Part shown: piece after piece, positions 1 through 12,170 of the stretch
Layout: each line of letters starts with the position of its first letter
How positions within the stretch are numbered: the stretch's first letter is position 1
Assembly: GCF_035918095.1 (NCBI RefSeq)
Contig: NZ_CP109137.1
Coordinates: forward strand, 8,248,001 to 8,312,000
Source of the DNA: Streptomyces sp. NBC_01750
GTDB lineage: Bacteria; Actinomycetota; Actinomycetes; Streptomycetales; Streptomycetaceae
DNA length: 64,000 bases
Direction: 5' to 3'
The notes under the pieces: generated by a model
Database searches by the model: none
The model's input: the letters and a program-made list of their open reading frames with translations, nothing else
What the model was told of the DNA's origin: nothing
Position numbers and translations under genes: made by a program

Positions 1-275
1 GTCGAGGCGTCCCGCAGGGTCCACGAGATCCGGTAGGCCTCGGCAACGGGGCCGAATCGGTCACGCAGATGTTTCACATCGGTGTCGGGGTCGGACACAG
101 CGAAGTGGACCCTCATGAAGAAGCGGTCCTGGAGCCGGTCGTCGAACTGCTGGCTCTCCAGGATGTTGCCGGAGTTCCTGACCAGGTAGCCGCTCACGGC
201 GTGCACCAGTCCGGCCTGGTCCGGGCACGAGAGGGTGAGGACGTATTCGCGGCCAGGTTGCGGTCGAGGGGACAT
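1..275 (-). CDS. purU: Formyltetrahydrofolate deformylase, N-terminal part (cut by window edge)
   Basis: The first 91 codons are present and the gene runs off the left edge. The visible protein starts MSPRPQPGREYVLTLSCPD and continues with an ACT-type regulatory domain (SCPDQAGLVHAVSGYL, then NSGNILESQQFDD), the usual N-terminus of PurU. The hydrolase domain lies outside the window. PurU hydrolyses 10-formyl-THF to formate and THF. It is divergent from the betaine aldehyde dehydrogenase and next to folD/glyA/sarcosine oxidase, so here it probably drains one-carbon units released by betaine demethylation. The start at 275 is the ATG before the conserved ACT strand. The family call is by eye from the ACT domain plus context. 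Confidence 0.88.
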   Translation of the reverse strand, partial: MSPRPQPGREYVLTLSCPDQAGLVHAVSGYLVRNSGNILESQQFDDRLQDRFFMRVHFAVSDPDTDVKHLRDRFGPVAEAYRISWTLRDAS

Positions 276-296
276 ACGCGGCCTCCGATGGTGCGT

Positions 297-355
297 ATTG
301 CACAACACGGTGAGTGATACGCAACATGGTCCGTCCCTCGCGGGTCCGTGGTCAA
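297..355 (-). promoter_or_regulatory. purU promoter with two GTTGCG-type operator boxes
   Basis: On the minus strand TTGACC (355-350) is followed after 18 nt by GACCAT (331-326), a plausible -35/-10 pair. Immediately downstream come GTTGCGTATC (325-316) and GTTGTGCAAT (306-297), both close to the palindrome GTTGCGCAAC found in front of the dimethylglycine oxidase gene. The same stretch contains the inverted repeat TGCGTAT (292-298)/ATACGCA (317-323). A repressor site over the transcription start is inferred; the regulator is not in the window. Confidence 0.5.
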
Positions 356-405
356 GAGAAGGGGGACAACTGGACCTCGGGGTGAAATCCGCCCGTCTCG
401 CCCTC

Positions 406-468
406 TTGACGTGGGTCACAGGTTCGGCCAGGGTTCCACCACAAGCAATGCGGTGCATGATGCGCAAC
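406..468 (+). promoter_or_regulatory. betB promoter with GTTGCGCAAC-like box
   Basis: TTGACG (406-411), a 17-nt spacer and CAGGGT (429-434) make a plausible promoter for the dehydrogenase/transporter operon. The box GATGCGCAAC (459-468) differs at two positions from the palindrome GTTGCGCAAC at 6247-6256. It sits about 25 nt downstream of the -10, further than in the other two promoters. Inference from motif recurrence only. Confidence 0.42.
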
Positions 469-493
469 GAACTTCGGTCGAAGGGTTCCGCTC

Positions 494-1963
494 GTGGCAG
501 ACCTGTATGTGGACGGAGAATGGTGCGATCCGGTGGCCGGAAACCACCGGGAGATCCTCTGCCCCGCAGATGGCACGCTTGCGGCGGTCGTGTCCGAAGG
601 GACACGGGCCGACAGTGAGGCCGCGATCGCGGCGGCCCGCCGGGCTTTCGACGAAGGCCCCTGGCCGCGAACCCCCGAGCGGGAGCGCGGCGCACTGCTG
701 CTGCGTACCGCCGATCTGATCGAGCGCGACGCCAAGGAGCTCGCCCGCGCCGAGTCGCTGGACACCGGCAAGCGATTGGTGGAGAGCGAGTACGACATCG
801 CCGATGTGGTCTCCTGCTTCCGCTACTACGGCGGGATCGCGGGCACCAGCACCGGCCGGGTGGTCGACACCGGACGCGACGACGCCGTCAGCCGCGTCAC
901 GTACGAGCCGGTCGGAGTCTGCGGGTTGATCACTCCGTGGAACTACCCGCTGCTCCAGGCTTCGTGGAAGGTCGCCCCCGCTCTTCTGGCCGGAAACACG
1001 ATCGTCGTGAAGCCGAGCGAGCTCACTCCGTCCACAACGATCATGCTGATGAGGGCACTTGAGGAGGCCGGTCTGCCGGCCGGTGCCGCCAACCTCGTGC
1101 TCGGCACCGGTCCCGAGGTGGGCGCGCCGCTGTCCGAAGACCCCGCCGTCGACATGATCTCCTTCACCGGGGGCCTGGACACCGGCCGAAGGATCATGGC
1201 CACAGCCGCCGCGACCGTCAAGAAGGTCGCTCTCGAACTTGGCGGCAAGAACCCCAACGTCGTCTTCGCCGACGCCGATTTCGAGACCGCGGTGGACTTC
1301 GCTCTCACGGCCGTCTTCCTGCATTCCGGACAGGTCTGCTCGGCCGGCGCCCGCCTGATCGTCGAAGACTCCCTCCACGACGCCTTCGTCGACGAGGTGG
1401 TGCGCCGCGCGGGGCGAATCCGTCTGGGCGGCCCCTTCGATGCCGAGGCCGACACCGGTCCGCTGGTCTCCGCGCAGCACCGGGACAAGGTCGAGGCCTA
1501 TGTCGCGGCGGGCCTCGCCGAGGGCGCCGTACTGCGCTGCGGCGGCAGTCGCCCCGAGGACCCCGCACTCAAGGACGGCTACTACTACCCGCCGACCGTG
1601 CTCGACGAGTGCCGCCAGGACATGCGCGTGGTGCATGAGGAGTCCTTCGGCCCCGTGCTGACCGTCGAGCGCTTCAGGGGCGAGGACGACGCCGTACGCA
1701 TCGCCAATGACACCGAGTTCGGACTCGCCGGAGCCGTATGGACGCAGGACGCCGGCAAGGCCCAGCGGGTCGCGCGACGGCTGCGCCACGGCACCGTGTG
1801 GATCAACGACTACCACCCCTATGTACCGCAGGCGGAATGGGGTGGCTTCGGGCACTCGGGCGTGGGCCGGGAACTGGGGCCGACGGGCCTGGACGAATAC
1901 CGCGAGCCAAAGCACATCTGGCAGAACATCCAACCCCGGCCGCAGCACTGGTTCCGCGGCTGA
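494..1963 (+). CDS. betB: Betaine-aldehyde-type NAD(P)-dependent aldehyde dehydrogenase
   Basis: A 489-residue protein of the usual length for betaine aldehyde dehydrogenases. Motifs seen: TPWNYPL with the oxyanion asparagine N150, [11 protein letters not shown] with general base E248, and [11 protein letters not shown] with the catalytic cysteine C282. The GTG start at 494 has AAGGG upstream; no ATG fits the conserved [11 protein letters not shown]-terminus. It lies 20 nt upstream of a glycine betaine ABC transporter ATPase and is probably the first gene of that operon. It would oxidise betaine aldehyde to glycine betaine in the cytosol. No choline oxidase or dehydrogenase is visible, so a related aldehyde such as 4-trimethylaminobutyraldehyde is possible; the ALDH family call is firm, the substrate is from context. 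Confidence 0.85.
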   Translation: MADLYVDGEWCDPVAGNHREILCPADGTLAAVVSEGTRADSEAAIAAARRAFDEGPWPRTPERERGALLLRTADLIERDAKELARAESLDTGKRLVESEYDIADVVSCFRYYGGIAGTSTGRVVDTGRDDAVSRVTYEPVGVCGLITPWNYPLLQASWKVAPALLAGNTIVVKPSELTPSTTIMLMRALEEAGLPAGAANLVLGTGPEVGAPLSEDPAVDMISFTGGLDTGRRIMATAAATVKKVALELGGKNPNVVFADADFETAVDFALTAVFLHSGQVCSAGARLIVEDSLHDAFVDEVVRRAGRIRLGGPFDAEADTGPLVSAQHRDKVEAYVAAGLAEGAVLRCGGSRPEDPALKDGYYYPPTVLDECRQDMRVVHEESFGPVLTVERFRGEDDAVRIANDTEFGLAGAVWTQDAGKAQRVARRLRHGTVWINDYHPYVPQAEWGGFGHSGVGRELGPTGLDEYREPKHIWQNIQPRPQHWFRG

Positions 1964-1983
1964 ACGCCGAAGAGAGGTCGACC

Positions 1984-3072
1984 GTGACCCCAACACAGAC
2001 TGAACTGCCGCAGCGGCGCGGCACATCCCAGAACCAGGACGGACCGCCGGTCGTCTCCGTGCGCGGGCTGTGGAAGGTGTTCGGGCCCAGGGCCGACCAG
2101 GTGCCGGATTCCGAGGAGCTGCGCGGGCTCACGCGTCGCGAGCTCATGGACCGCACGGGATGCACCGCCGCCGTACGGGATGTGAACTTCGACGTGTCGC
2201 CCGGCGAGGTCTTCGTCGTGATGGGTCTGTCCGGCTCCGGCAAGTCCACATTGGTGCGATGCCTCACCCGGCTGATCGAACCCACCGCGGGCGAAGTCAA
2301 CTTCGAGGGTGAGGACATCCGCGGCGCTGACGCCAAACGGCTGCGGGAGCTGCGGCGCCACAAGTTCTCCATGGTCTTCCAGCACTTCGGGCTGCTGCCG
2401 CACCGCCGGGTCGTCGACAATGTCTCGTACGGCCTGGAGATACGCGGCATGGGCAGGGCCGAGCGCGCCAAGCGGGCCATGGAGGTCGTCGAACTGGTCG
2501 GCCTGGCCGGATACGAGAACTCCTACCCCGACCAGCTCTCCGGCGGCATGCAGCAGCGCGTCGGCCTGGCCCGTGCGCTTGCCGGCGATCCGGACGTGCT
2601 CTTCTTCGACGAGCCGTTCTCCGCGCTCGACCCGCTGATCCGCCGCGATATGCAGAACGAGGTCATCCGCCTGCACCACGAGGTCGGCAAGACCATGGTG
2701 TTCATCACCCACGACCTGTCCGAGGCGCTCAAGCTCGGCGATCGCATCCTCATCATGCGCGACGGCAAGATGGTCCAGTGCGGCACGGGTGACGAACTGG
2801 TCGGCGCGCCCGCCGACGACTACGTCCGCGAGTTCGTCAAGGACGTGTCCCGCGCCGAAGTCCTGACCCTGCGCTGGATCATGCGCGAGCCCGAGCCCGG
2901 CGACGCCCTCGACGGCCCGGAGCTGGGCCCTGACGTCGTGGTGCGCGAGGCGACGCGGGCGGTGCTCGCCGCCGACAGGCCGGTCAAGGTCGTCGAGGGC
3001 GGGCGGCTGCTGGGCATTGTCGGCGACGAGGAGATCCTCGCTGTCGTCGCCGGACAGGAAGGCGGCAGGTGA
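1984..3072 (+). CDS. proV: Glycine betaine/proline ABC transporter ATP-binding protein
   Basis: A 362-residue ATPase of the ProV/OpuAA family. An N-terminal extension (about 1-60) precedes the nucleotide-binding domain, with Walker [11 protein letters not shown]-loop [11 protein letters not shown], signature [15 protein letters not shown] and Walker [13 protein letters not shown]. The C-terminus (about 290-362) looks like a short CBS-type regulatory region. GTG at 1984 is chosen because it follows GAAGAGAGG and matches the family N-terminus; the frame is open further upstream only because it overlaps betB. The next gene overlaps at TGATG. It energises uptake of glycine betaine as osmoprotectant or, here, as substrate for the demethylation pathway downstream. 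Confidence 0.93.
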   Translation: MTPTQTELPQRRGTSQNQDGPPVVSVRGLWKVFGPRADQVPDSEELRGLTRRELMDRTGCTAAVRDVNFDVSPGEVFVVMGLSGSGKSTLVRCLTRLIEPTAGEVNFEGEDIRGADAKRLRELRRHKFSMVFQHFGLLPHRRVVDNVSYGLEIRGMGRAERAKRAMEVVELVGLAGYENSYPDQLSGGMQQRVGLARALAGDPDVLFFDEPFSALDPLIRRDMQNEVIRLHHEVGKTMVFITHDLSEALKLGDRILIMRDGKMVQCGTGDELVGAPADDYVREFVKDVSRAEVLTLRWIMREPEPGDALDGPELGPDVVVREATRAVLAADRPVKVVEGGRLLGIVGDEEILAVVAGQEGGR

Positions 3073-5063
3073 TGGCTGTCGCGGCCGACGTGGCCGCCCC
3101 GGTCCGGGCCGCGCGCCGAGTCGGCCGCCGCGTCGTGGTGGCCGCGATCGTGATCGCCTGGCTGGTGCTGTTCACCGCCCTGCGCGGGCGGCAGACCCTG
3201 GCGCTGGGGGCGGCCGACCTGACGGACCTGCACCGCTGGTTCAACTCGGTCAACGACAGCATCGGGGCGAACCGGAACAGCAACCCGCTCTTCCTCTACT
3301 TCTTCAACGAGATCCGTCTGGTCATCGACAATCTCGTCACCTTCATCCAGTCGCTGATCTCCCAGCCGCAGGGCGGGCGTCCGGTCCCCGCCATCGGCTG
3401 GCTGGGCGTCGTCGGCCTCGCCGGCTACATCTCCTGGGCGTTCGGGAACATACGCGTCGCGGCCCTGGCCGTGGCCGGGTTCGTCTTCTTCGGCCTGCAG
3501 GGACTGTGGCAGGAGAGCATGGACACGCTGGCCCTGACCCTCTCTGCGGTCTTTGTCTCCCTGCTCATCGGCATTCCGCTGGGCATCTGGGCGGGGCTCT
3601 CCGACCGGGTGAACCGCGCCATCACGCCGTTCCTGGACTTCATGCAGACGATGCCGACCTTCGTCTACCTGGCTCCGCTCACCCTGATTTTCCTCATCGG
3701 CCCGGCATCCGCGACGATCGCCACACTCATCTACGCGGCGCCTCCCGCCATCCGTATCACCGCGCACGCCATCCGCTCGGTGCCCGCCACCACGGTCGAG
3801 GCCGCCGAGTCGCTGGGCTCCACCCGGCAGCAGACGCTCACCAAGGTGCTGCTGCCCATGTCCAAGCGGACCGTGGTGATGGGCGTGAACCAGACCATCA
3901 TGGCCGCCCTGTCCATGGTCACCATCGCCGCCCTGATCGACGCGCCCGGCCTGGGCAAGACGGTCGTCAAGGCGCTGCAGACCCTGGACGTCGGCGTCGC
4001 CTTCAACGCCGGCCTGGCCATCGTCGTCATGGCCATCGTGCTGGACCGGGTGACGACCGCGGCGGGCGAACGAGTGGAGGCCGCGAGGAAGCGCGGCGCC
4101 GGCCGCTTCACGAAGTGGCGCCGGCCGCTGCTGCTGGCCGGCGGCGCGGTGGCCGCGGTATGCGTGTGGCTGTCCCACACCTATGTGTGGGCAGCCCAGT
4201 TCCCCGGGGACTCCGGAGTCGGCGGCGCGATCGCGCGCACGGCGGACTCGGTCACCCTGTGGACGCAGGACACCTTCGGCCCACTGACCAACGGAACCAG
4301 GGACCTGGTCACCAGCGCCCTGCTCAACCCCTTCGAGACGCTCCTCACCGAGTCCCCCTGGTGGCTGGTCGGCGTTGTCCTCGTCGCCGTCGGCGCGGTG
4401 CTCGGCGGGTGGCGCGCGGGTGTCACGGCGGCGCTCTGTGTGGCCCTGCTCGTCGGAACCGGGGTGTGGTCGGACAGTATGACGACGCTGGCCTCCACGG
4501 CGGTGGCGACTCTGATCGTGATGCTGCTCGGCGTCGTGGCCGGCGTCTGGATGGGCCGCAGTCCGCTGGTCGACCGGCTGATCAGACCCAGTCTCGACGC
4601 GGGCCAGACCATGCCGTCGTTCGTGTACCTGGTGCCGTTCCTGGCGCTGTTCGGTGCCACCCGTTTCACCGCGATCACCGCTGCGGTCGTCTTCGCGGCC
4701 CCCGTGACGATCAAGATCATCGCGGATGGTGTGCGAGCGGTGCCCCAGACCACGGTGGAGGCCGCCACGGCTGCCGGCTCCAGCACCTGGCAGATCATCA
4801 CCAAGGTCCAGCTCCCCATGTCACGCAGCGCCCTGACCCTCGCGACCAACCAGGGCTTGATCTACGTCCTGTCCATGGTGGTCGTGGGAGGTCTGGTCGG
4901 TGCGGGCGCCCTGGGCTACGACGTCGTAGCCGGTTTCTCCCAGGGCGAGTTGTACGGCAAGGGCCTCGCGGCGGGCCTTGCCATCGTTCTGCTCGGGGTC
5001 ATGTTCGACCGGATAACCCAGGCAGCGGCACGGCGCACAACGAGAGCGCCCGGCGCCCGCTAG
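3072..5063 (+). CDS. proW: Glycine betaine ABC transporter permease, two fused permease units
   Basis: A 663-residue membrane protein, about twice the length of a normal ProW. It carries two complete permease modules, each with the EAA loop that docks the ATPase: EAAESLGSTRQQTLTKVLLP in the first half and EAATAAGSSTWQIITKVQLP in the second. Hydrophobic segments surround both. Both halves of the membrane channel are therefore on one chain, as in some actinobacterial systems. The ATG at 3072 overlaps the ATPase stop (TGATG); a GTG one codon earlier (3069) is also possible. The operon order is ATPase, permease, binding protein. Confidence 0.92.
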   Translation: MAVAADVAAPVRAARRVGRRVVVAAIVIAWLVLFTALRGRQTLALGAADLTDLHRWFNSVNDSIGANRNSNPLFLYFFNEIRLVIDNLVTFIQSLISQPQGGRPVPAIGWLGVVGLAGYISWAFGNIRVAALAVAGFVFFGLQGLWQESMDTLALTLSAVFVSLLIGIPLGIWAGLSDRVNRAITPFLDFMQTMPTFVYLAPLTLIFLIGPASATIATLIYAAPPAIRITAHAIRSVPATTVEAAESLGSTRQQTLTKVLLPMSKRTVVMGVNQTIMAALSMVTIAALIDAPGLGKTVVKALQTLDVGVAFNAGLAIVVMAIVLDRVTTAAGERVEAARKRGAGRFTKWRRPLLLAGGAVAAVCVWLSHTYVWAAQFPGDSGVGGAIARTADSVTLWTQDTFGPLTNGTRDLVTSALLNPFETLLTESPWWLVGVVLVAVGAVLGGWRAGVTAALCVALLVGTGVWSDSMTTLASTAVATLIVMLLGVVAGVWMGRSPLVDRLIRPSLDAGQTMPSFVYLVPFLALFGATRFTAITAAVVFAAPVTIKIIADGVRAVPQTTVEAATAAGSSTWQIITKVQLPMSRSALTLATNQGLIYVLSMVVVGGLVGAGALGYDVVAGFSQGELYGKGLAAGLAIVLLGVMFDRITQAAARRTTRAPGAR

Positions 5064-5110
5064 GCCGGACACCACTCAGCGGCCACAGGATGAAGCACAG
5101 GAGGCAGTAC

Positions 5111-6112
5111 ATGATCGGGAACTTCATTACGCAGTCGCGGCCCGCGAGACAGCGGGCCGCGGTGGCCGGGCTGGCGGCGCTGAGTCTGGCCGCGCTCACC
5201 GCCTGCGGCGGAGCCAAGGTCGGCGAGTCTGGTTCGGACAAGGCGGGGGGTGCCTCCGGCAAGTGCGGCACGTTCAACCTCGCGGTCAACCCCTGGGTCG
5301 GCTACGAGGCCAACGCGGCGGTCATCGCCTATGTCGCCGAGAAGGACCTCAAGTGTCAGGTGACCAAGAAGGACCTCAAGGAAGAGGTCGCCTGGCAGGG
5401 CTTCGGCACCGGCGAGGTGGACGCAGTCGTCGAGAACTGGGGCCACGACGACCTGAAGAAGAAGTACATCACCGACCAGAAGACCGCCGTGTCGGCCGGG
5501 GCGACCGGCAACACGGGTGTCATCGGCTGGTTCGTGCCGCCGTGGCTGGCCAAGGAACACCCGGACATCACCGACTGGAAGAACCTCAACAAGTACGCCA
5601 CCAATTTCAAGACCTCCGAGTCGGGTGCCAAGGGCCAGTTCCTCGACGGAGATCCGTCGTTCGTCACGAACGACGCCGCGCTGGTGAAGAATCTCAAGTT
5701 GGACTACAAGGTTGTCTACGGCGGCAGCGAGGCCGCGCTCATCCAGGCGTTCAGACAGGCCGAGGCCAAGAAGTCCTGGGTGATCGGGTACTTCTACGCT
5801 CCGCAGTGGTTCCTGTCGGAGATAGAGCTGGTGAAGGTGAATCTGCCGCCGTACGCGGAGGGCTGTGACGCGGACGCGGCGAAGGTCGCCTGCGACTACC
5901 CCCAGTACGAGCTGGACAAGATCGTCAGCAAGAAGTTCGCCGACTCGGGCAGCCCCGCCTATGACCTCGTCAAGAATTTCACCTGGACCAACTCGGACCA
6001 GAACCTCGTGGCCAAGTACATCGCCGAGGACAAGATGACACCGGAGGCGGCGGCCAAGAAGTGGGTGGACGCCAACCGCGACAAGGTCGATTTCTGGCTC
6101 AAGAAGAGCTGA
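5111..6112 (+). CDS. proX: Glycine betaine ABC transporter substrate-binding lipoprotein
   Basis: A 333-residue OpuAC/ProX-family protein. The N-terminus has positive charges, a hydrophobic stretch and the lipobox LTAC, so it should be a membrane-anchored lipoprotein. The mature part starts KCGTFNLAVNPWVGYEAN, the characteristic first strand of this family, and contains several tryptophans (VVENWG, YAPQWF) of the kind that form the aromatic box for the quaternary ammonium. ATG 5111 is chosen over ATG 5090 because AGGAGG lies 7 nt before it. It is the last gene of the operon and is followed by a strong terminator. Confidence 0.93.
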   Translation: MIGNFITQSRPARQRAAVAGLAALSLAALTACGGAKVGESGSDKAGGASGKCGTFNLAVNPWVGYEANAAVIAYVAEKDLKCQVTKKDLKEEVAWQGFGTGEVDAVVENWGHDDLKKKYITDQKTAVSAGATGNTGVIGWFVPPWLAKEHPDITDWKNLNKYATNFKTSESGAKGQFLDGDPSFVTNDAALVKNLKLDYKVVYGGSEAALIQAFRQAEAKKSWVIGYFYAPQWFLSEIELVKVNLPPYAEGCDADAAKVACDYPQYELDKIVSKKFADSGSPAYDLVKNFTWTNSDQNLVAKYIAEDKMTPEAAAKKWVDANRDKVDFWLKKS

Positions 6113-6139
6113 TCCACGAGAGGGGCCGGGAAGCGTCAA

Positions 6140-6189
6140 CCGTGCCCGGCGGGCTGCCGTGACAGCCCGCCGGGCACGGCTCTTTTTTT
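6140..6189 (+). terminator. Rho-independent terminator of the transporter operon
   Basis: A perfect 17-bp stem (6140-6156 with 6163-6179) encloses a 6-nt loop and is followed by a run of seven T (6183-6189). It starts 28 nt after the binding-protein stop and separates the transport operon from the dimethylglycine/sarcosine operon. Confidence 0.95.
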
Positions 6190-6208
6190 GCCCCGTGCAC
6201 GGCCGTGA

Positions 6209-8776
<2,568 letters not shown>

Positions 8777-8803
8777 GCCCCCACCCGTAAGAAGAGGAGC
8801 GAT

Positions 8804-9655
8804 GTGAACGCACGGATCCTGGACGGCAAGCGGACCGCGGCGGCGATCCGCACCGAACTCGCCGAGCGCGTCGCCAAGCTGGCCGCGCGGGGAATCACAC
8901 CGGGCCTCGGCACCGTACTGGTCGGCGACGACCCCGGCAGCCACGCCTACGTCGCCGGTAAGCACCGCGACTGCGAACAGGCAGGGATCGCCTCCATCCG
9001 GCGCGAACTGCCCGCCGACGCGACGCAGGAGCAGGTGGAGGCCGTCATCGACGAGCTCAACGCCGACCCCGCCTGCACCGGCTACATCGTCCAGCTGCCG
9101 CTGCCCCGGGGCCTGGACGCCAACGCGGTACTGGAACGCATGGACCCGGCCAAGGACGCCGACGGTCTGCACCCCGTCAGCCTCGGCCGCCTTGCGCTCG
9201 GCGTCCGGGCCCCGCTGCCCTGCACCCCGCGCGGCATCGTGGAACTGCTCCGCCGCCACGACGTCCCCCTCGCCGGAGCGCGGGTCTGCGTCATCGGGCG
9301 GGGTATCACCGTCGGGCGGCCGATCGGGCTGCTGCTCACCCGTAAGTCCGAGAACGCCACCGTGACCCTGTGCCACACCGGGACCAAGGGTCTCGCCTGG
9401 CACGTACGCGAGGCAGACATCGTCATCGCGGCCGCCGGATCGCCCGGACTGATCACCGCCGAGATGCTCCGGCCCGGCGCCGTCGTACTCGACGTCGGCA
9501 TCACCCGCACCGAGGAGGGGCTGATCGGCGATGTGCACCCCGATGCCGCCCGAGTCGCCGGATGGGTCGCGCCCATGCCCGGCGGCGTAGGACCCATGAC
9601 GCGGGCCATGCTGCTCGCCAATGTCGTTGAGGCCGCCGAGAGGAACGCCGCATGA
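8804..9655 (+). CDS. folD: Bifunctional methylene-THF dehydrogenase/methenyl-THF cyclohydrolase
   Basis: A 283-residue FolD. Motifs: [14 protein letters not shown] with the catalytic lysine, [10 protein letters not shown], the NADP-site strand [12 protein letters not shown] and the terminal [13 protein letters not shown]. The start is GTG 8804 behind AGAGGAG; the overlapping ATG at 8802 is out of frame and stops at once. It oxidises methylene-THF made by dimethylglycine and sarcosine oxidation to 10-formyl-THF, which PurU can turn into formate. It overlaps glyA by 4 nt (ATGA), so the two are translationally coupled. It may be a second, pathway-dedicated FolD copy; the rest of the genome is not visible. 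Confidence 0.95.
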   Translation: MNARILDGKRTAAAIRTELAERVAKLAARGITPGLGTVLVGDDPGSHAYVAGKHRDCEQAGIASIRRELPADATQEQVEAVIDELNADPACTGYIVQLPLPRGLDANAVLERMDPAKDADGLHPVSLGRLALGVRAPLPCTPRGIVELLRRHDVPLAGARVCVIGRGITVGRPIGLLLTRKSENATVTLCHTGTKGLAWHVREADIVIAAAGSPGLITAEMLRPGAVVLDVGITRTEEGLIGDVHPDAARVAGWVAPMPGGVGPMTRAMLLANVVEAAERNAA

Positions 9656-10929
9656 ACCCCCTGAACGCGCCGCTCGCCGAGCTGGACCCCGAGGTCCATG
9701 CCGCAGTCTCCGCGGAGCTGGACCGCCAGCAGTCGACCCTGGAAATGATCGCGTCGGAGAACTTCGCCCCCTCGGCGGTCATGGAGACCCAGGGGTCGGT
9801 CATGACGAACAAGTACGCCGAGGGCTACCCCGGCCGCCGCTACTACGGCGGCTGCGAACACGTCGACGTGACCGAGCGGCTGGCCATCGAACGCGTCAAG
9901 TCCCTCTTCGGCGCCGGATTCGCCAATGTGCAGCCACACTCGGGCGCGCAGGCCAACACCGCAGTCTTCTTCGCCCTGCTGAAGCCCGGCGACACCGTCC
10001 TCGGCCTCGACCTCGCGCACGGCGGGCACCTCACCCACGGCATGCGCATCAACTACAGCGGCAAGATGCTCAATGTGGTGCCCTACCACGTCGACGAGAG
10101 AGACAACCTGGTCGACATGGAGGAGGTGGAGCGGCTCGCCAAGGAGCACAGCCCCAAGATGATCATCGCGGGCTGGTCGGCGTATCCCCGGCAGCTGGAC
10201 TTCGCGGCCTTCCGGCGGATCGCCGACGAAGTGGGCGCGTATCTGATGGTCGACATGGCCCACTTCGCCGGGCTCGTGGCCGCCGGGCTGCACCCCAATC
10301 CGGTACCGCACGCCCATGTCACCACCACGACCACCCACAAGACACTCGGCGGCCCGCGCGGCGGCGTCATCCTCACCAATGAGGCCGACCTCGCCAAGAA
10401 GATCAACTCGGCGGTGTTCCCGGGCATGCAGGGCGGACCGCTGGAGCACGTCATCGCCGCGAAGGCGGTGTCGTTCAAGCTCGCCGCGTCGCCGGAGTTC
10501 GCCGAGCGGCAGGCCCGCACGCTCGCCGGCGCCCACCTCCTCGCCGAACGGCTCACGCGGCCCGACGCGGCCGCGGCCGGAGTCAGCGTCCTGACCGGCG
10601 GCACCGATGTCCATCTGGTCCTGGTCGACCTCAGGGAGTCGGAACTGGACGGGAAGCAGGCGGAAGACCTGCTCCACGACATCGGTATCACGGTCAACCG
10701 CAACGCCGTTCCCTTCGATCCCCGTCCTCCCATGGTCACTTCCGGGCTGCGTATCGGCACCCCAGCGCTGGCCACCCGCGGCTTCACCGAAGAGGACTTC
10801 GCCGAGGTCGCCGATGTGATCGCGCTCGCTCTCCAGCCCGAGCCGGACGCGGCCGCGCTCCGCGCCCGTGCGCAGACACTGGCCGCCAAACACCCGCTGT
10901 ACCCGCACCTTTCAGGAGACGCCCGATGA
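9652..10929 (+). CDS. glyA: Serine hydroxymethyltransferase
   Basis: A 425-residue PLP enzyme. The PLP lysine lies in [14 protein letters not shown]; other family motifs are [15 protein letters not shown] near the N-terminus and the [18 protein letters not shown] segment. It condenses glycine with methylene-THF to serine, so it can use both products of sarcosine oxidation. Its start overlaps folD and its stop overlaps soxB (ATGA at 10926), so all three are coupled in one operon. Confidence 0.96.
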   Translation: MNPLNAPLAELDPEVHAAVSAELDRQQSTLEMIASENFAPSAVMETQGSVMTNKYAEGYPGRRYYGGCEHVDVTERLAIERVKSLFGAGFANVQPHSGAQANTAVFFALLKPGDTVLGLDLAHGGHLTHGMRINYSGKMLNVVPYHVDERDNLVDMEEVERLAKEHSPKMIIAGWSAYPRQLDFAAFRRIADEVGAYLMVDMAHFAGLVAAGLHPNPVPHAHVTTTTTHKTLGGPRGGVILTNEADLAKKINSAVFPGMQGGPLEHVIAAKAVSFKLAASPEFAERQARTLAGAHLLAERLTRPDAAAAGVSVLTGGTDVHLVLVDLRESELDGKQAEDLLHDIGITVNRNAVPFDPRPPMVTSGLRIGTPALATRGFTEEDFAEVADVIALALQPEPDAAALRARAQTLAAKHPLYPHLSGDAR

Positions 10930-12158
10930 GCCCCCGCACCCCGGGCGCAGACCTCCCCGAGCACCCCGACCGGCTCTGGCGCACGCCCGAGCCGAAGCGG
11001 TCGTACGACGTGGTGATCGTCGGCGGCGGCGGACACGGTCTCGCGACCGCCCACTACCTGGCGAAGAACCACGGCATCACCAACGTGGCCGTGCTGGAGA
11101 AGGGCTGGCTCGCGGGCGGCAACATGGCCCGCAACACCACCATCATCCGCTCCAACTACCTGTGGGACGAGAGCGCCGGAATCTACGAGCACGCCCTCAA
11201 ACTGTGGGAAGGGCTGGCGGACGAACTCGACTACCCGATCCTCTTCTCCCAACGCGGTGTGCTGAACCTCGCCCACAGCCTGCAGGACGTCCGCGACAGT
11301 GTGCGCCGTGTCGAGGCCAACCGGCTCAACGGCGTCGATGCCGAATGGCTGGACCCGCAAGCGGTCAAGGACGTCTGCCCCATCGTCAACATCTCGCCCG
11401 ACGTGCGATATCCGGTGATGGGCGGCACCTACCAGCCGCGGGCCGGCATCGCCAAGCACGATCACGTCGCCTGGGGGCTGGCGCGCTCCGCCGACGCCGC
11501 AGGTATCGACATCATCCAGAACTGCGAAGTCACCGGCATCGACATCCAGGGCGGCCGGGTCACCGGCGTACAGACCACGCTCGGACCCATCGCCGCCGGC
11601 AAGGTGGCGCTCTGCTCCGCCGGGCACACCTCGGTGCTGGCCGCCATGGCGGGCTTCGAACTGCCACTGCAGAGCCACCCGTTGCAGGCGCTGGTATCCG
11701 AACTGCTCGAGCCGGTGCACCCCACCGTGGTCATGTCCAACGCCGTGCATGTGTACGTCAGCCAGGCCCACAAGGGCGAACTGGTGATGGGCGCGGGCAT
11801 CGACGCGTACAACGCCTACACCCAGCGCGGCGCCTTCCACATCATCGAACATCAGATGTCCGCCGCCCTGGAACTCTTCCCGGTCTTCGCCAGAGCCCAT
11901 GTGCTGCGTACCTGGGGCGGCATCGTCGATGTCAGCCCGGACGCCTCGCCGATCGTCGGGCTCAGCCCGGTGGACAACCTCTACCTGAACTGCGGCTGGG
12001 GCACGGGCGGCTTCAAGGCCACCCCGGGCGTCGGCTGGGTCTACGCCCACACCATCGCCCACGACACCCCCCACCACCTCAACGCCCCCTTCTCGCTCGA
12101 CCGATTCACCACCGGCGCGCTCGTCGACGAGCACGGCGCGGCCGCGGTGGCCCACTGA
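10926..12158 (+). CDS. soxB: Sarcosine oxidase beta subunit
   Basis: A 410-residue flavoprotein subunit of heterotetrameric sarcosine oxidase. The FAD dinucleotide fold is [19 protein letters not shown], followed by [13 protein letters not shown], typical of SoxB. The HDH motif at residues 178-180 is in the region of the histidine that carries covalent FMN in this family. It oxidises sarcosine to the imine in the cytosol, with electrons leaving through FAD/FMN to oxygen. It overlaps glyA and precedes soxD by 12 nt. The usual SoxB length is about 405. Confidence 0.95.
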   Translation: MSPRTPGADLPEHPDRLWRTPEPKRSYDVVIVGGGGHGLATAHYLAKNHGITNVAVLEKGWLAGGNMARNTTIIRSNYLWDESAGIYEHALKLWEGLADELDYPILFSQRGVLNLAHSLQDVRDSVRRVEANRLNGVDAEWLDPQAVKDVCPIVNISPDVRYPVMGGTYQPRAGIAKHDHVAWGLARSADAAGIDIIQNCEVTGIDIQGGRVTGVQTTLGPIAAGKVALCSAGHTSVLAAMAGFELPLQSHPLQALVSELLEPVHPTVVMSNAVHVYVSQAHKGELVMGAGIDAYNAYTQRGAFHIIEHQMSAALELFPVFARAHVLRTWGGIVDVSPDASPIVGLSPVDNLYLNCGWGTGGFKATPGVGWVYAHTIAHDTPHHLNAPFSLDRFTTGALVDEHGAAAVAH

Positions 12159-12170
12159 GGAGCCGAATCG

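Noticed and set aside
416..2026. 536-codon minus-strand frame opposite betB
   Set aside because: It mirrors a gene with clear catalytic motifs. The translation has no family features and is typical antisense sequence of GC-rich DNA.
3017..5110. Apparent 1031-aa fusion upstream of the glycine betaine binding protein
   Set aside because: The upstream part is an out-of-frame reading of the permease. The real start at 5111 has AGGAGG and a lipoprotein signal.
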